DNA of 64,000 nucleotides from Kitasatospora phosalacinea (lineage in GTDB: Bacteria > Actinomycetota > Actinomycetes > Streptomycetales > Streptomycetaceae), in NCBI RefSeq assembly GCF_000716545.1, contig NZ_JNWZ01000033.1:62001-126000 (forward strand), in the 5' to 3' direction. How positions within the stretch are numbered: position 1 is the first letter of the stretch; each line of letters begins with the position of its first letter. This document shows positions 50,062-58,825 of the stretch, in pieces. The notes below the pieces were generated by a model. The model was given only the letters and a program-made list of their open reading frames with translations. It did not search any database and was not told the DNA's origin. Both the position numbers and the translations under genes were made by a program.

Positions 50062-50077
50062 CGGTACGTCAGTACCG
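50062..50077. promoter_or_regulatory. Candidate TetR operator upstream of the acyl-CoA dehydrogenase
   Basis: CGGTAC-GTCA-GTACCG, 27 bases upstream of the acyl-CoA dehydrogenase ATG. A further AGCGGTACGCG half-site copy lies beside it at 50049-50058. The divergent TetR gene is the natural candidate for the binding protein. Confidence 0.6.
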
Positions 50078-50194
50078 GTCAGCGTAGCGCAGGGTGCCCC
50101 GGCGCGGGGAGGGGACGGCATCGGGCAGCCGGCGGGGAGGGGCCCGGTACGGGCGAGCAGCGGCCCGGTCGGGGCCGACTGTCATACTGGCCGG

Positions 50195-50791
50195 GTGATC
50201 GACCGCGCAACCGCCCCCCAGCCCACCGGACGGGGCGCAGCGCGCCGCAGCGCGCTCTTCGAGGAACTGGTGGCGCTGTTCGTGGCCGAGGGCTTCGCCC
50301 ACTTCACCCTGGACGACCTGGCCGCCCGCCTGCACTGCTCCAAGCGCACCCTGTACGGCCTGGCCGGCTCGAAGGAGCAGCTGGTCCGCGCGGCCGTGGT
50401 GCACTTCTTCCGGGAGGCCACCGCCCGGGTCGGCGCCGCCCTGGCCGCCGAGACCGACCCGGCCGCCCGGCTGGCCGCCTACCTGCGCGCGGTCTCCGCC
50501 GAACTCGCCCCCGGCTCGGCCCGGTTCTTCGACGACCTGGCCGCCTTCGAACCCGCCGCCGAGGTCTACGGCCGCAACACCGGGGCCGCCGCCCGCCAGA
50601 TCCAGCAGCTGATCGACGACGGCGTCGCGGCCGGCGCCTTCCGCGAGACGCACGTGGCCTTCGCCGCGGACGTGATCAGCTCGGTGATGGTGCGCATCCA
50701 GCAGCGCCGGGTCGCCGAGGCCACCGGCCTGGCCGACGCCGAGGCGTACGGCCACCTCGCCGAACTGCTGCTGCACGGCCTGCTGCGCTGA
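50195..50791 (+). CDS. TetR-family transcriptional regulator
   Basis: A 198-residue regulator. The N-terminal helix-turn-helix is FVAEGFAHFTLDDLAARLHCSKRTLYGLAGSKEQLV. The C-terminal domain is helical and presumably binds an acyl-CoA. GTG 50195 begins nearly at the transcription start expected from CATACT eight to thirteen bases upstream. It is divergent from the acyl-CoA dehydrogenase/SDR pair, so it probably represses them. Confidence 0.88.
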   Translation: MIDRATAPQPTGRGAARRSALFEELVALFVAEGFAHFTLDDLAARLHCSKRTLYGLAGSKEQLVRAAVVHFFREATARVGAALAAETDPAARLAAYLRAVSAELAPGSARFFDDLAAFEPAAEVYGRNTGAAARQIQQLIDDGVAAGAFRETHVAFAADVISSVMVRIQQRRVAEATGLADAEAYGHLAELLLHGLLR

Positions 50792-50819
50792 ACCCGGGCG
50801 GACCGGCCCGGGGCGGAGG

Positions 50820-50978
50820 TCAGCCCTCCCGCGCGGCCACCGGGTCGGGCGCCGAGCCGTCCTCCTCGACCGCCGGCGGATCGCACAGCGGGCAGCGGCC
50901 GTCCTCGCGGACCCTGCCGCACTCCTCGCAGACCAGGTTCAGGAAGCAGGCGGGCTCGCCGCCCTCGGTGTGTTCCAT
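50820..50978 (-). CDS. Tiny zinc-ribbon protein (52 residues)
   Basis: ATG 50978 to TGA 50820. The peptide contains ACFLNLVCEECG...GRCPLCDPP, two CxxC knuckles 9 residues apart plus an extra Cys, and an acidic C-terminal tail. The pattern is a rubredoxin-like or zinc-ribbon fold. Codon use is gene-like. The function is unknown; such proteins often act as protein-interaction or RNA-binding adaptors. It converges on the TetR gene. Confidence 0.65.
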   Translation of the reverse strand: MEHTEGGEPACFLNLVCEECGRVREDGRCPLCDPPAVEEDGSAPDPVAAREG

Positions 50979-51158
50979 GCCCCCAGTGTGCCGCGCCCCC
51001 CGTCACCCCGGAACTCGTCACCGAATCGTCCTTTCGGATGGTCCGACCCATGTCCGCCGCACGGGTTCTTGCCCGCGCGCGGCGGTGCGCCGCCACCCCT
51101 CACCCGCGAGAACGGTCGATCCTGCCGGGAGTTGACGACGACGGGAGGCGGTTGAACG

Positions 51159-51692
51159 GTGAGCATCGGTCGGCGCGGTTGGTGGCGCATCGGCATCGCG
51201 GCCGCATTGTGCGTGGCCGGGACCGGAACGGCGGCGGTGGCGTCCGGAGTGGCGCCGCTCGGCGGACGCGCGCAGGTCGGCGCGGACGAGCAGCGGGCCC
51301 CGGACGGCGAGGACGGCCTGCAGGTGGTGAACGTGACCGTGGACCGCACCGGGGTGCGCGGCCTCACCGTGGTGCGGGCCCTGGTGGCCAACCTCGGCCC
51401 GAACGAGACCAGCCGGAACTTCAAGACCACGGTGCGGCTGCCCAAGCGCGTCACGGTGGAGGGCAGGGTCTTCCCCGACAACTGCCAGTACGACGACGCG
51501 CGGCGCGAGTTGACCTGCGACTTCCGCAAGGGCCTGACGCTGCGCCGCACCGCGACGGTGCTCCTCCCGCTGCGGATCGCGGACGACGTCCGGGCCGGTG
51601 AGCGGCTGTCCGGCGGCGCGGTCTCCGTCCTGGACCCGGACCGCCCCACCCGGACCGTCCCGACCCGCGCGTTCACCATCGACGTCGAGTAG
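51159..51692 (+). CDS. Secreted protein with DUF11/CARDB-like beta-sandwich
   Basis: A 177-residue protein. Residues 1-30 are a signal peptide (RRGWWRIGIAAALCVAGTGTAAVA). The mature part has VVNVTVDRTGVRGLTVVRALVANLGPNETSRNFKTTVRLP and a later C...C pair (NCQYDDARRELTCDF), as in DUF11-type repeat domains of cell-surface proteins. GTG 51159 has GGGAGG at a good distance. No catalytic motif is seen. Confidence 0.7.
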   Translation: MSIGRRGWWRIGIAAALCVAGTGTAAVASGVAPLGGRAQVGADEQRAPDGEDGLQVVNVTVDRTGVRGLTVVRALVANLGPNETSRNFKTTVRLPKRVTVEGRVFPDNCQYDDARRELTCDFRKGLTLRRTATVLLPLRIADDVRAGERLSGGAVSVLDPDRPTRTVPTRAFTIDVE

Positions 51693-51767
51693 CCCGGTGC
51701 CAGGCAGCCGCCGTCCGGCCTCCCCGTTCCTCCCGTCTCTCCCGTTTCGACGGCCGATCGGAGCTCC

Positions 51768-52880
51768 GTGTCCCTGCCCCGCCGCGTAGCGCTGTTGTCG
51801 CTGCTGCTCGTCGTACCGCTGCTGCCCGCCGCGCCGGCCTCCGCCGCGCCGCGGATCCAGCAGCGCAGCCTCGCCCCCACCAGCGCCCTGCCGGACACGC
51901 CGGTCGCGGCGACGCTCTCGGTCGGCTCGCTCTCCACCTGCGTCACCGTCGACGAACTCGGCGTCGGGGTGCGGGACGCCGACCAGCAGAACCTGGACTT
52001 CCCCGGCGCCGCCGCCGACGTGCGGATCTGCCCGGAGGGGTACGTCCTGACCACGGCCGCCCGGAGCTTCCCCGAGGGCACCTACACCGAGTTCGGCTGG
52101 TACCGGACCGGCACCGAGTACCACAACCTGCCGAGCAAGACGCTGACCGTCAGCAAGTCCGTCACCCCGCCGTCCCCGCCGCCGGTCCCCGCCGGCCGGC
52201 TGGTGTTCGACGAGAACTTCACCGACCCGCCGCAGCTCGGCACCACCTGGAACGCCACCACCGCCAGCGCGTACCGGTACGGCAACCACAACCCGGACGA
52301 CGACAAGCTCGACTGGCTGCAGCCCGGCGCGCTGAGCACCCGCGACGGCGCCAACACCTTCACCGCCACCTCCGGCGCCAACCGGCTGGAGAACGGCAAG
52401 CAGTCCTGGGACACCGGGCTGCTCACCACCGAGAACACCCAGCAGGGCTTCCAGGTCCGTCCCGGCGACTACGCGGAGGTCCGGCTGCAACTGCCCAGCG
52501 GGTACGGCGCCTGGCCCGCGCTGTGGACGTGGAAGGACAGCGGCAACGAGATCGACTCCTTCGAGTACCACCCGGACAACCCGAACCTGCTGGAGCTCTC
52601 CAACCGGATCAACAGCGCCGGCACCTACTACACCGACGCCGACGAGATCCACCCCGGCGCCTGGGTCACCATCGGCGTCCACTACGGGGCGTACAACAAC
52701 GACTGGTACGTCAACCACAAGCTGGTGTTCTCCGACCACACCGGCACCGGCCCGAACTGGAGCGCCTACCTGATCCTCAACCTGTCGATCTGCGCGGGCT
52801 CCTGGCACCCCTCGCCGACCGACGACAACGCGATCAGCACGGCCGCGGACTACCTGCGGGTGTGGCGCCCCCGGGCCTGA
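51768..52880 (+). CDS. Secreted GH16-like beta-glucanase/lectin-fold protein
   Basis: A 370-residue protein: signal peptide (residues 1-27), an N-terminal Ig-like part (about 28-130), a Pro-rich linker (SVTPPSPPPVPAG) and a C-terminal jelly-roll domain with LVFDENFTDP, GAWPALWTWKD and GNEIDSFEY. The last matches the GH16 catalytic ExDxxE (EIDSFE). It may hydrolyse beta-1,3/1,4-glucan outside the cell. GTG start at 51768, 75 bases after the preceding secreted protein, so co-transcription is possible. Confidence 0.75.
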   Translation: MSLPRRVALLSLLLVVPLLPAAPASAAPRIQQRSLAPTSALPDTPVAATLSVGSLSTCVTVDELGVGVRDADQQNLDFPGAAADVRICPEGYVLTTAARSFPEGTYTEFGWYRTGTEYHNLPSKTLTVSKSVTPPSPPPVPAGRLVFDENFTDPPQLGTTWNATTASAYRYGNHNPDDDKLDWLQPGALSTRDGANTFTATSGANRLENGKQSWDTGLLTTENTQQGFQVRPGDYAEVRLQLPSGYGAWPALWTWKDSGNEIDSFEYHPDNPNLLELSNRINSAGTYYTDADEIHPGAWVTIGVHYGAYNNDWYVNHKLVFSDHTGTGPNWSAYLILNLSICAGSWHPSPTDDNAISTAADYLRVWRPRA

Positions 52881-53165
52881 GCGAGGCGCGCACCCCGCCC
52901 GCCCGGAGCAGGACTGGCCCCGGCGCGGGACGTTCGTATCCGCAACCGAACGGTGGTGCACGCCAACGGACTTGACCCGGCCCCGGTATCGTCGACCCGA
53001 CGACCGGGGCCGTCCGGCGGCATCCACGGGGGACGGAGCCTGACGCCCGGCAGGCCCGCCGCCGATCACCGTTATGGAGTCTTTACCTTCAGGGCGAGAC
53101 CTCCCGGGGCGCCTGCGGCGTGTCTTCAGGGCGTCGACGAAACACCTTTCCATCCGGGGGACCAC

Positions 53166-53684
53166 ATGACCGAGGAGCTCGGCTTCGACGAGTTCGCGGC
53201 CAGCCGGGCACGCCGCCTGTTCCACCTGGCGTACCTGATGTGCGGGGACTGGCACCAGGCCCAGGACCTGGTGCAGACCGCGCTGTCCAAGCTCTACCCG
53301 GTCTGGGGGCGATTGCGGCGCGCCGACGGCGAGGTGGGCATCGACGCGTACGCCCGCAAGGTGCTGCTGCGCTGCTACCTCTCCCACCGGCGGCTGCGGC
53401 GCTCCAGCGAGCTCGCGGTCGACGCGTTCCCCGAAGAGCCGTCGATCGGCACCCACGAGGGCAGTTCGGCCGCCCTGCGGCTCACCCTGATCGCCGCGCT
53501 GCGCCAACTGCCGCCCCGCAACCGGGTGGCCGTGGCGCTCCGCTACCTGGAGGACTACAGCCTGGAGGAGACCGCGGAGGCGATGGGCATCACCGTCAGC
53601 GCGGTCAAGAGCCTCAACACCCGTTCGATGGTCCGCCTGCGCGCCATCCTCGGCCCCGACCGGACCCTGCTGCTCCAGGACTGA
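53166..53684 (+). CDS. SigE-family RNA polymerase sigma factor (ECF-type)
   Basis: A 172-residue sigma factor. Region 2 is FHLAYLMCGDWHQAQDLVQTALSKLYPVWGR; region 4 is LPPRNRVAVALRYLEDYSLEETAEAMGITVSAVKSLNTRSM. This is the actinobacterial SigE family (ECF-like with no region 3). ATG 53166 follows GGGGGACC. Two direct copies of CTTCAGGGCG lie upstream at 53087-53096 and 53124-53133. The next gene encodes a membrane protein that probably acts as its partner or anti-sigma factor. Confidence 0.9.
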   Translation: MTEELGFDEFAASRARRLFHLAYLMCGDWHQAQDLVQTALSKLYPVWGRLRRADGEVGIDAYARKVLLRCYLSHRRLRRSSELAVDAFPEEPSIGTHEGSSAALRLTLIAALRQLPPRNRVAVALRYLEDYSLEETAEAMGITVSAVKSLNTRSMVRLRAILGPDRTLLLQD

Positions 53685-53748
53685 CCCGGCCCCGCCGCAC
53701 CCGCCCGACCCGCGCGACACCACCTGCCAGTACGGAAGGCATCGGAAC

Positions 53749-54735
53749 TTGGACCCGGACCTGGACCTGGAGCTCTCCGACCTGATGGAGACGAGCGTCA
53801 AGGACCTGTGCGTGCCCGTCGCGGTGATCGTCGCCGAGAGCGAACGGCGCGGCCGTCGCAGGCAGTTGGTCCGGCGGCTGCGGATGGCCGGAACGGCGGC
53901 GGCCGTCGCCGCCGTCGCGCTCGGGGGGGCCAACCTCGGCCTGCCGCTGGTCGAGGCCGGCCCGCGGCCCGCCACCGGCATCGCCCCGGCCGGCTCCCCG
54001 CCCGCGCCCGCGCCCTCGCCCCCCGCGTCGCCCTCGCCTTCCGACTCACCCGCCGTCTCCGCCTCGCGGACTCCGTCCGTTCCGGACGCCTCGCCCAGCT
54101 CGTCCGCGACCGCCGTCTCGGCGCGGCCACTGCCGCTGGAGGCGGCCCCCCCGCTGGGCCGGCCCGCTCCCAGCGGGAAGCTCACCGAGAAGGGCCGGCT
54201 GAACTTCGACGTCCTCAACGTGCTGGATGACCTGGAGGCGATGCAGCCGGGCATCAAGGCGAACGCCCGCCAGAGTTGGGGCCCGGACGCGGCGGGGCAG
54301 TTGTACCTGCTCTACCAGGGGCCGGGCCGCAGCAAGGGCGCCCTGCAGCTGTCGGTCCGCCAGGCGGACCGGCTCTTCCCGGTGGGGAGCGTCCAACTCT
54401 CCGAGCTGCAGAGCCAGTTCCGGTGCGGCAAGGACAGCGGCACCGCCGGCAACCACCAGGAGATGTGCACCTACGGTTTCCTGCCCGACGGGAGTTGGGA
54501 GATGGTCGAGGCGAACGACGCCATGACCCCCGGCGTCTACGGCTACCACGTCGCCGTGTGGCGGCCCAGCGGCCTGGTCGTCGAGTTCACCGAGTACTGC
54601 GGGAGGATCGACAACCGGGGCGTGGTCGTCAAGGACAACCAGAGCGAGTTGCCCTTCGACCTCACCACCTGGCGCGCCTTCGCCGAGAGCCCGAGCTGGG
54701 AGTACTACCAGCCGGTGAACGTCGAGGCGCGGTGA
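53749..54735 (+). CDS. Single-pass membrane protein downstream of the sigma factor, probable anti-sigma partner
   Basis: A 328-residue protein. The N-terminal 45 residues are cytoplasmic, one membrane helix follows (MAGTAAAVAAVALGGANLGLPLV), then a long Pro/Ser/Ala linker and a C-terminal extracytoplasmic domain of about 190 residues with two Cys. The layout is typical of proteins encoded right after SigE-family sigma factors. The start is TTG 53749, giving LDPDLDLELSDLM. A direct role in sigma control is inferred from position. Confidence 0.72.
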   Translation: MDPDLDLELSDLMETSVKDLCVPVAVIVAESERRGRRRQLVRRLRMAGTAAAVAAVALGGANLGLPLVEAGPRPATGIAPAGSPPAPAPSPPASPSPSDSPAVSASRTPSVPDASPSSSATAVSARPLPLEAAPPLGRPAPSGKLTEKGRLNFDVLNVLDDLEAMQPGIKANARQSWGPDAAGQLYLLYQGPGRSKGALQLSVRQADRLFPVGSVQLSELQSQFRCGKDSGTAGNHQEMCTYGFLPDGSWEMVEANDAMTPGVYGYHVAVWRPSGLVVEFTEYCGRIDNRGVVVKDNQSELPFDLTTWRAFAESPSWEYYQPVNVEAR

Positions 54736-54826
54736 CCCCCGCCGCCCCGCCGCCGGGAGCGGCCCCCGCCGCGGCGGACTTGTCCGACTCCCGGTCGGCC
54801 CCCGGCCGAACGCGTAGGGTGGCCGG

Positions 54827-56980
54827 GTGAGCGAGCAGACGCACAACGTGGTCGGCGGCCAGGCCCGGGTGGACAACCTGGTGCAGGCCCACCGCATCGA
54901 CACCGTCAACGTCCACCAGGCGAGGGTCCTGGTCCACCACCCCTCCTTCGAACTCCCGCCGGAGAGCGCCCACTTCGTCGACCGGACGGACGAACAGCTC
55001 CGGATCGCCGCCGCCGCCGTCCCGGACGGCGACGGCACCCGCCCCCGGATCCTCACCGTCAGCGGCCTCGGCGGCGTCGGCAAGACCGCCCTGTGCGTCC
55101 GGGCCGGCCACCGGCTCGCCGAGCACTACCCCGACGGCGCGTACTACCTCGACCTGGACGAGCACCGGCGCGACGGCCTGCCCGACCTCGCCGCCCTCCT
55201 CACCGACCTGCTGCGCTCGCTCGGCGTCGAACAGGAGTGGCTGCGCCGCGACTTCCGCGGCCTGGTCCGCCAGTTCTGGGACCGCACCCGGGGCAAGCGC
55301 CTGCTCCTGGTGATCGACAACGTCCGCGGCGCCGCCGAGGCCGAACCGCTGCTGCCCGCCTCCGCCCGCAGCCTGGTCCTGGTCACCAGCCACGGCCCGC
55401 TGTACGACCTCGACCCGGCCGCCGAGGAGGTCGCGCTCGCCCCGCTCGGCACCGAGCACACCGTCGAACTGCTGCGCCTGCTCCTCGACGGGCGGCACCC
55501 GGCCGACGCCGACCCCGCCGCCGTCCGGGCCCTCGCCGCCGCCTGCGCCGGACTGCCCAAGGCCGCCGAGGTGGCCGGCGGACTCGCCCGCAAGTACCCG
55601 CACCGCGGCCTGGCCGCACTCGCCGAACGGCTCACCACCGAGCTGCACGACCGGGGGAGCGCGCCCGTGGAAGCCGTCTGGGACGCCGCCCACGCCGAAC
55701 TCGACCCCGCCGCCGCCCGGTTGTACCACCTGCTGCCCGAGTGCCCCGGCCCGTTCGTGGTCCTGCCCACCGCCGCCGCCCTGCTCGGCCTCGACCTGCT
55801 CGACACCGAGGACGCCCTCTCCGCGCTCCGCGCCGCCGGCCTGCTCGACTACCGCTCCGGCGGCTACCGCCAGCACGCCCTGGTCCGCGCCCACGCCCGC
55901 CGCGCCGCCCGCGCCGCCGACCCCCGGGGCGCCGAACGCGCCGCCGCCCGCGTCCGCCTGCTGCACTGGCTGCGCCGCCAGACCGCCCGCGCCGACCTGC
56001 TGATCGCCGGCCCCCGCGCCACCGTCCAGGCCGAGCTGCCCCCGCTGCCCGGCGTCCCCGACGCCGACCTCGGCACCGCCAGGGCCGACGCGCTGCGCTG
56101 GATGGAGGCCAACCGGCACGTCCTGTACGGCGCGGTCGGCCTCGCCCACGACAGCGGCCGCGACGAGGACGCCGTCGCGCTCGCCGAATCGCTGTGGACG
56201 CACTTCCTCGACCACCCCCGGTACGCCGACGCCACCGGCGCCTTCCGCACCGCCGTGGCCGCCGCCGACCGCACCGGACGGCTGCCGGCCCGGGTCCGCA
56301 CCCGCAGCATGCTGGCCCGCCCGCTCTGGGAACAGGGCCACTTCGCGGAGGCCGCCACCGAACTCCAACAGGCCTGTGCGCTGGCGCAGTTGCTCGACGA
56401 CTCCGCCGAACACCGCCGGATGGCCGGCTCCGCGATCGACTTCCGCGGCCAACTCGCCCTGGCCAGGGGCGAATCCGCCCTCCGACAGGGCGAACGGGAC
56501 GCCGCGCTGGCCGACTTCGCCGCCGCCCGCGCCGACTTCGCCACCGCCCGCGCCGTCCAGCTCGGCATCGGCAACGCGTACGGCGCCGCCCTGCAGACCT
56601 ACCAGCTCGCCAAGACCGCGGCCGCCGCCGCCGACCACCCCGCCGCCGCCGAACTCTTCGCCGCCGCCAGGGCCGAGTTCGCCGCCCTGCCCGGCCGGGA
56701 GCGGATGGCCGCCCGCACCGCCTTCGGCCTGGCCCGGGCCCTGCGCGAACTCGGCCGCTACCGGGAGGCCGAACCCCCGCTCGCCGAAGCCCTGGCGGCC
56801 GCCACCGCCCGCGGCTCCAGCCACGACGAGGCCCGGATCAGCGACGAGTACGCCGAACTCGCCGACCGCACCGGCCGGCCCGAGGACGCCGCCCGCCACC
56901 GGGCCCGCGCCGCCGAACTGCGCGCCGAACACGGCGGGGAGCACGACGGGGGACCCGGCGGGGAGCCGGACGCCCGGTAG
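54827..56980 (+). CDS. NB-ARC/STAND ATPase with tetratricopeptide-like C-terminal region
   Basis: A 717-residue protein. The N-terminus has GGQARVDNLVQAHRIDTVNVH, a small beta module common at the start of actinobacterial STAND proteins. The nucleotide-binding domain has SGLGGVGKTAL (Walker A), LLLVIDNV (Walker B) and AACAGLPKAAEVAGGLARKY (GLP motif). A winged-helix region follows and then TPR-like helices (residues 430-700). It should be a signal-sensing switch; the effector part is missing, so it may recruit a separate effector. GTG start at 54827. Confidence 0.83.
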   Translation: MSEQTHNVVGGQARVDNLVQAHRIDTVNVHQARVLVHHPSFELPPESAHFVDRTDEQLRIAAAAVPDGDGTRPRILTVSGLGGVGKTALCVRAGHRLAEHYPDGAYYLDLDEHRRDGLPDLAALLTDLLRSLGVEQEWLRRDFRGLVRQFWDRTRGKRLLLVIDNVRGAAEAEPLLPASARSLVLVTSHGPLYDLDPAAEEVALAPLGTEHTVELLRLLLDGRHPADADPAAVRALAAACAGLPKAAEVAGGLARKYPHRGLAALAERLTTELHDRGSAPVEAVWDAAHAELDPAAARLYHLLPECPGPFVVLPTAAALLGLDLLDTEDALSALRAAGLLDYRSGGYRQHALVRAHARRAARAADPRGAERAAARVRLLHWLRRQTARADLLIAGPRATVQAELPPLPGVPDADLGTARADALRWMEANRHVLYGAVGLAHDSGRDEDAVALAESLWTHFLDHPRYADATGAFRTAVAAADRTGRLPARVRTRSMLARPLWEQGHFAEAATELQQACALAQLLDDSAEHRRMAGSAIDFRGQLALARGESALRQGERDAALADFAAARADFATARAVQLGIGNAYGAALQTYQLAKTAAAAADHPAAAELFAAARAEFAALPGRERMAARTAFGLARALRELGRYREAEPPLAEALAAATARGSSHDEARISDEYAELADRTGRPEDAARHRARAAELRAEHGGEHDGGPGGEPDAR

Positions 56981-57008
56981 CCGGACGCCCAGTAGCCGGA
57001 CGCCCGGC
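56964..57008. repeat. Three 15-base repeats over the STAND gene stop
   Basis: AGCCGGACGCCC(G/A)G(T/C) three times in a row. The first copy includes the last codons and stop of the STAND gene; the third reaches to 12 bases before the stop of the convergent gene. Confidence 0.7.
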
Positions 57009-57020
57009 GGCCCCCGGGGC

Positions 57021-58670
57021 TCAGAACTCGGCGTCCAGCTCCGCCGACCCGGCCGTCCCCAGCTCCAGCCGGGCCGTCACCGGGCCGACCGTGCAGTCGA
57101 CCACCGCCGGCAGCCCCCCGACCGGGTGCGGCTGCGCGACCAGCCAGGCGTACGCGGCGGAGACCGCCGCGGCCGGGTCGATCCGGCGGATCCGGCCGCC
57201 CGCCCGCTGCGGGGCGACGCGCAGGGCGAACGGGCCGAGCCGGCGGTGCACCAGCAGGCAGAGCTCGGCGGAGAGCAGCGCGGCCGCGACCCGGCAGGAG
57301 GGCAGCTCGTCCAGGACGTGCGCGGCCCAGCCGGCGGCCGACCAGCGGCCGGTGCCGGCGCGCCGCCACAGCACCTCGGCGCTGCGCTGCTCGGTCAGGC
57401 CCGCCGCGCCGTGCCGGGCGGCCCGGTGGTGGACCGGCAGCCCGGTGGCGACCGGGAAGCGCTCCAGCCGCACCCGCGACCCGTCCACCTCGGCGCGCAC
57501 CGCCAGCGCCGCGGCCGCCGGCCGGGACACCACCGGATCGGGCAGCAGCGCCGGGGTCAGCGGCGTCCGCGGGGGCGCCAGACCGAGCAGCCGGTACAGC
57601 TCGGCGCGCAGCAGCCCCAGCGCCTCGCCGGGGCGGGCGAAGGCGTCGGCGGCGTACCGCGCCGGATCGGGGACGGCGGCCGCGCGCAGCAGCCCCGGCA
57701 GGTCGGCGGCCCCGGTGAAGCGCGGCGCGGCGGCCAGCAGCCGGGCCATCGGCGTGCCGGGCAGCAGCTCGCTCCCGCCGTCGTACCCGTCCAGGACGAC
57801 GGTGCGGCCGAGCGCGGCCGCGTACAGCGCGGTCGAGCCGTGGTCGGTGAGCACCGCGTCCGCGGCGACCAGGACGGACGCCCACTCCTGGTGCGGGGAG
57901 GGCAGCAGCAGCCCGGCCCGCAGCGCCGGGCCGAGCTGCTCGGCGAGGTCGAAGGGGGTGCGGGCGCTGACCTCGTTGGGGTGCACCACCAGGGCGACCA
58001 GGTAGTCGTCCACCGGCAGGTGCAGGGCCAGCTCCAGCGGCAGGCCGTCGCGGCGGGCCAGCAGGCTCTCCGGGCCCCAGGTGGTCAGCACCGCCAGCAG
58101 CGTCCGGTCGCCGACGCCCAGCCGGCGGCGGTAGGTGTCCCGGCGGCCGGTCGACTCCCGCATCCGGTCCAGCGTCGGGTCGCCGACCACGACCGCGCGG
58201 GCGGCGGCCGGCGGGCAGAACTCGGCGAGCCGGGCGAGCTGCTCGTGGTGCCCGAGGCCGTGCAGGTCGGCCCACGGCTCGCCCGCGGCGAGCAGGTACG
58301 CCGGGTCCAGGCCGGACGGCAGGCGCGGCGAACCCTCGTCGTCCAGCGCCTTGTTGAAGCCCGCGCCGTGCGGCAGCAGTGCCCGGGCCCGGCCGGACAG
58401 GCTGGTCAGCGCGCCCTTGGGGCTGGTGGACAGGATCAGGTCGAAGTGCCTGCCGCGGGCCTCGTCGAAGTCCACCACCCGGGCGCCCGCCCGGTCCAGC
58501 ACGGCCAGCGCGTCCGTCCCGAACCGGGAGCCGGGCACCAGGGTGAACCAGCGGTCGATCCGCGGGTCGCCCTCGAACACCGGCAGCACGTCCAGCAGCC
58601 GGTTCAACGCCACCGCCGAGCGGAACGCCAGCAGCACCGAGTGCCTCTGGTTCCGGCCGTGGTCAGGCAT
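57021..58670 (-). CDS. GT-B/CDP-glycerol transferase-like protein of unknown function
   Basis: A 549-residue protein. It begins HSVLLAFRSAVALNRLLDVLPVF and includes FDLILSTSPKGAL, VVGDPTLDRM, VLTTWGPESLLARRDGLP, VALVVHPNEV, LLVAADAVLTDHGSTALYAAALGRTVVLDGYD. The TDHGSTA...G pattern is that of CDP-glycerol:glycerophosphotransferases and UDP-GlcNAc 2-epimerase-like GT-B folds. Streptomyces copies are often mislabelled as translation initiation factor 2. No initiation-factor motif is present. Role unknown; perhaps in cell-envelope polymer synthesis. Confidence 0.68.
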   Translation of the reverse strand: MPDHGRNQRHSVLLAFRSAVALNRLLDVLPVFEGDPRIDRWFTLVPGSRFGTDALAVLDRAGARVVDFDEARGRHFDLILSTSPKGALTSLSGRARALLPHGAGFNKALDDEGSPRLPSGLDPAYLLAAGEPWADLHGLGHHEQLARLAEFCPPAAARAVVVGDPTLDRMRESTGRRDTYRRRLGVGDRTLLAVLTTWGPESLLARRDGLPLELALHLPVDDYLVALVVHPNEVSARTPFDLAEQLGPALRAGLLLPSPHQEWASVLVAADAVLTDHGSTALYAAALGRTVVLDGYDGGSELLPGTPMARLLAAAPRFTGAADLPGLLRAAAVPDPARYAADAFARPGEALGLLRAELYRLLGLAPPRTPLTPALLPDPVVSRPAAAALAVRAEVDGSRVRLERFPVATGLPVHHRAARHGAAGLTEQRSAEVLWRRAGTGRWSAAGWAAHVLDELPSCRVAAALLSAELCLLVHRRLGPFALRVAPQRAGGRIRRIDPAAAVSAAYAWLVAQPHPVGGLPAVVDCTVGPVTARLELGTAGSAELDAEF

Positions 58671-58729
58671 GTGCCGATGCTATCGGTGCCCGCGCGGGGC
58701 CGCCCGCCGGCCCGGCGACTGAACGCGCG

Positions 58730-58767
58730 TCAGGCCCGCCCCCGGGCGACCCGCCGGGCGGGCCTGA
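58730..58767 (-). terminator. Hairpin downstream of the FAD amine oxidase gene
   Basis: A 12-bp perfect stem (TCAGGCCCGCCC / GGGCGGGCCTGA) with a 14-base loop, 55 bases after the stop at 58823 and upstream of the next minus-strand gene. Confidence 0.65.
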
Positions 58768-58769
58768 GC

Positions 58770-58825
58770 GCACGTCAGCACGTCAGCACGTCGGCACGTC
58801 GGCACGTCGGCACGTCAGCGCGTCA
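58770..58825. repeat. Seven 8-base tandem repeats at the 3' end of the amine oxidase gene
   Basis: Seven units of GC(A/G)CGTC(A/G) run from the last codons of the amine oxidase into the intergenic space. The odd unit (GCGCGTCA) includes the stop codon. Likely slippage; the copy number should vary. Confidence 0.8.

Noticed and set aside
57021..58670. Translation initiation factor IF-2
   Set aside because: The label is used for Streptomyces relatives, but there is no GTP-binding motif; the fold pattern is GT-B-like.
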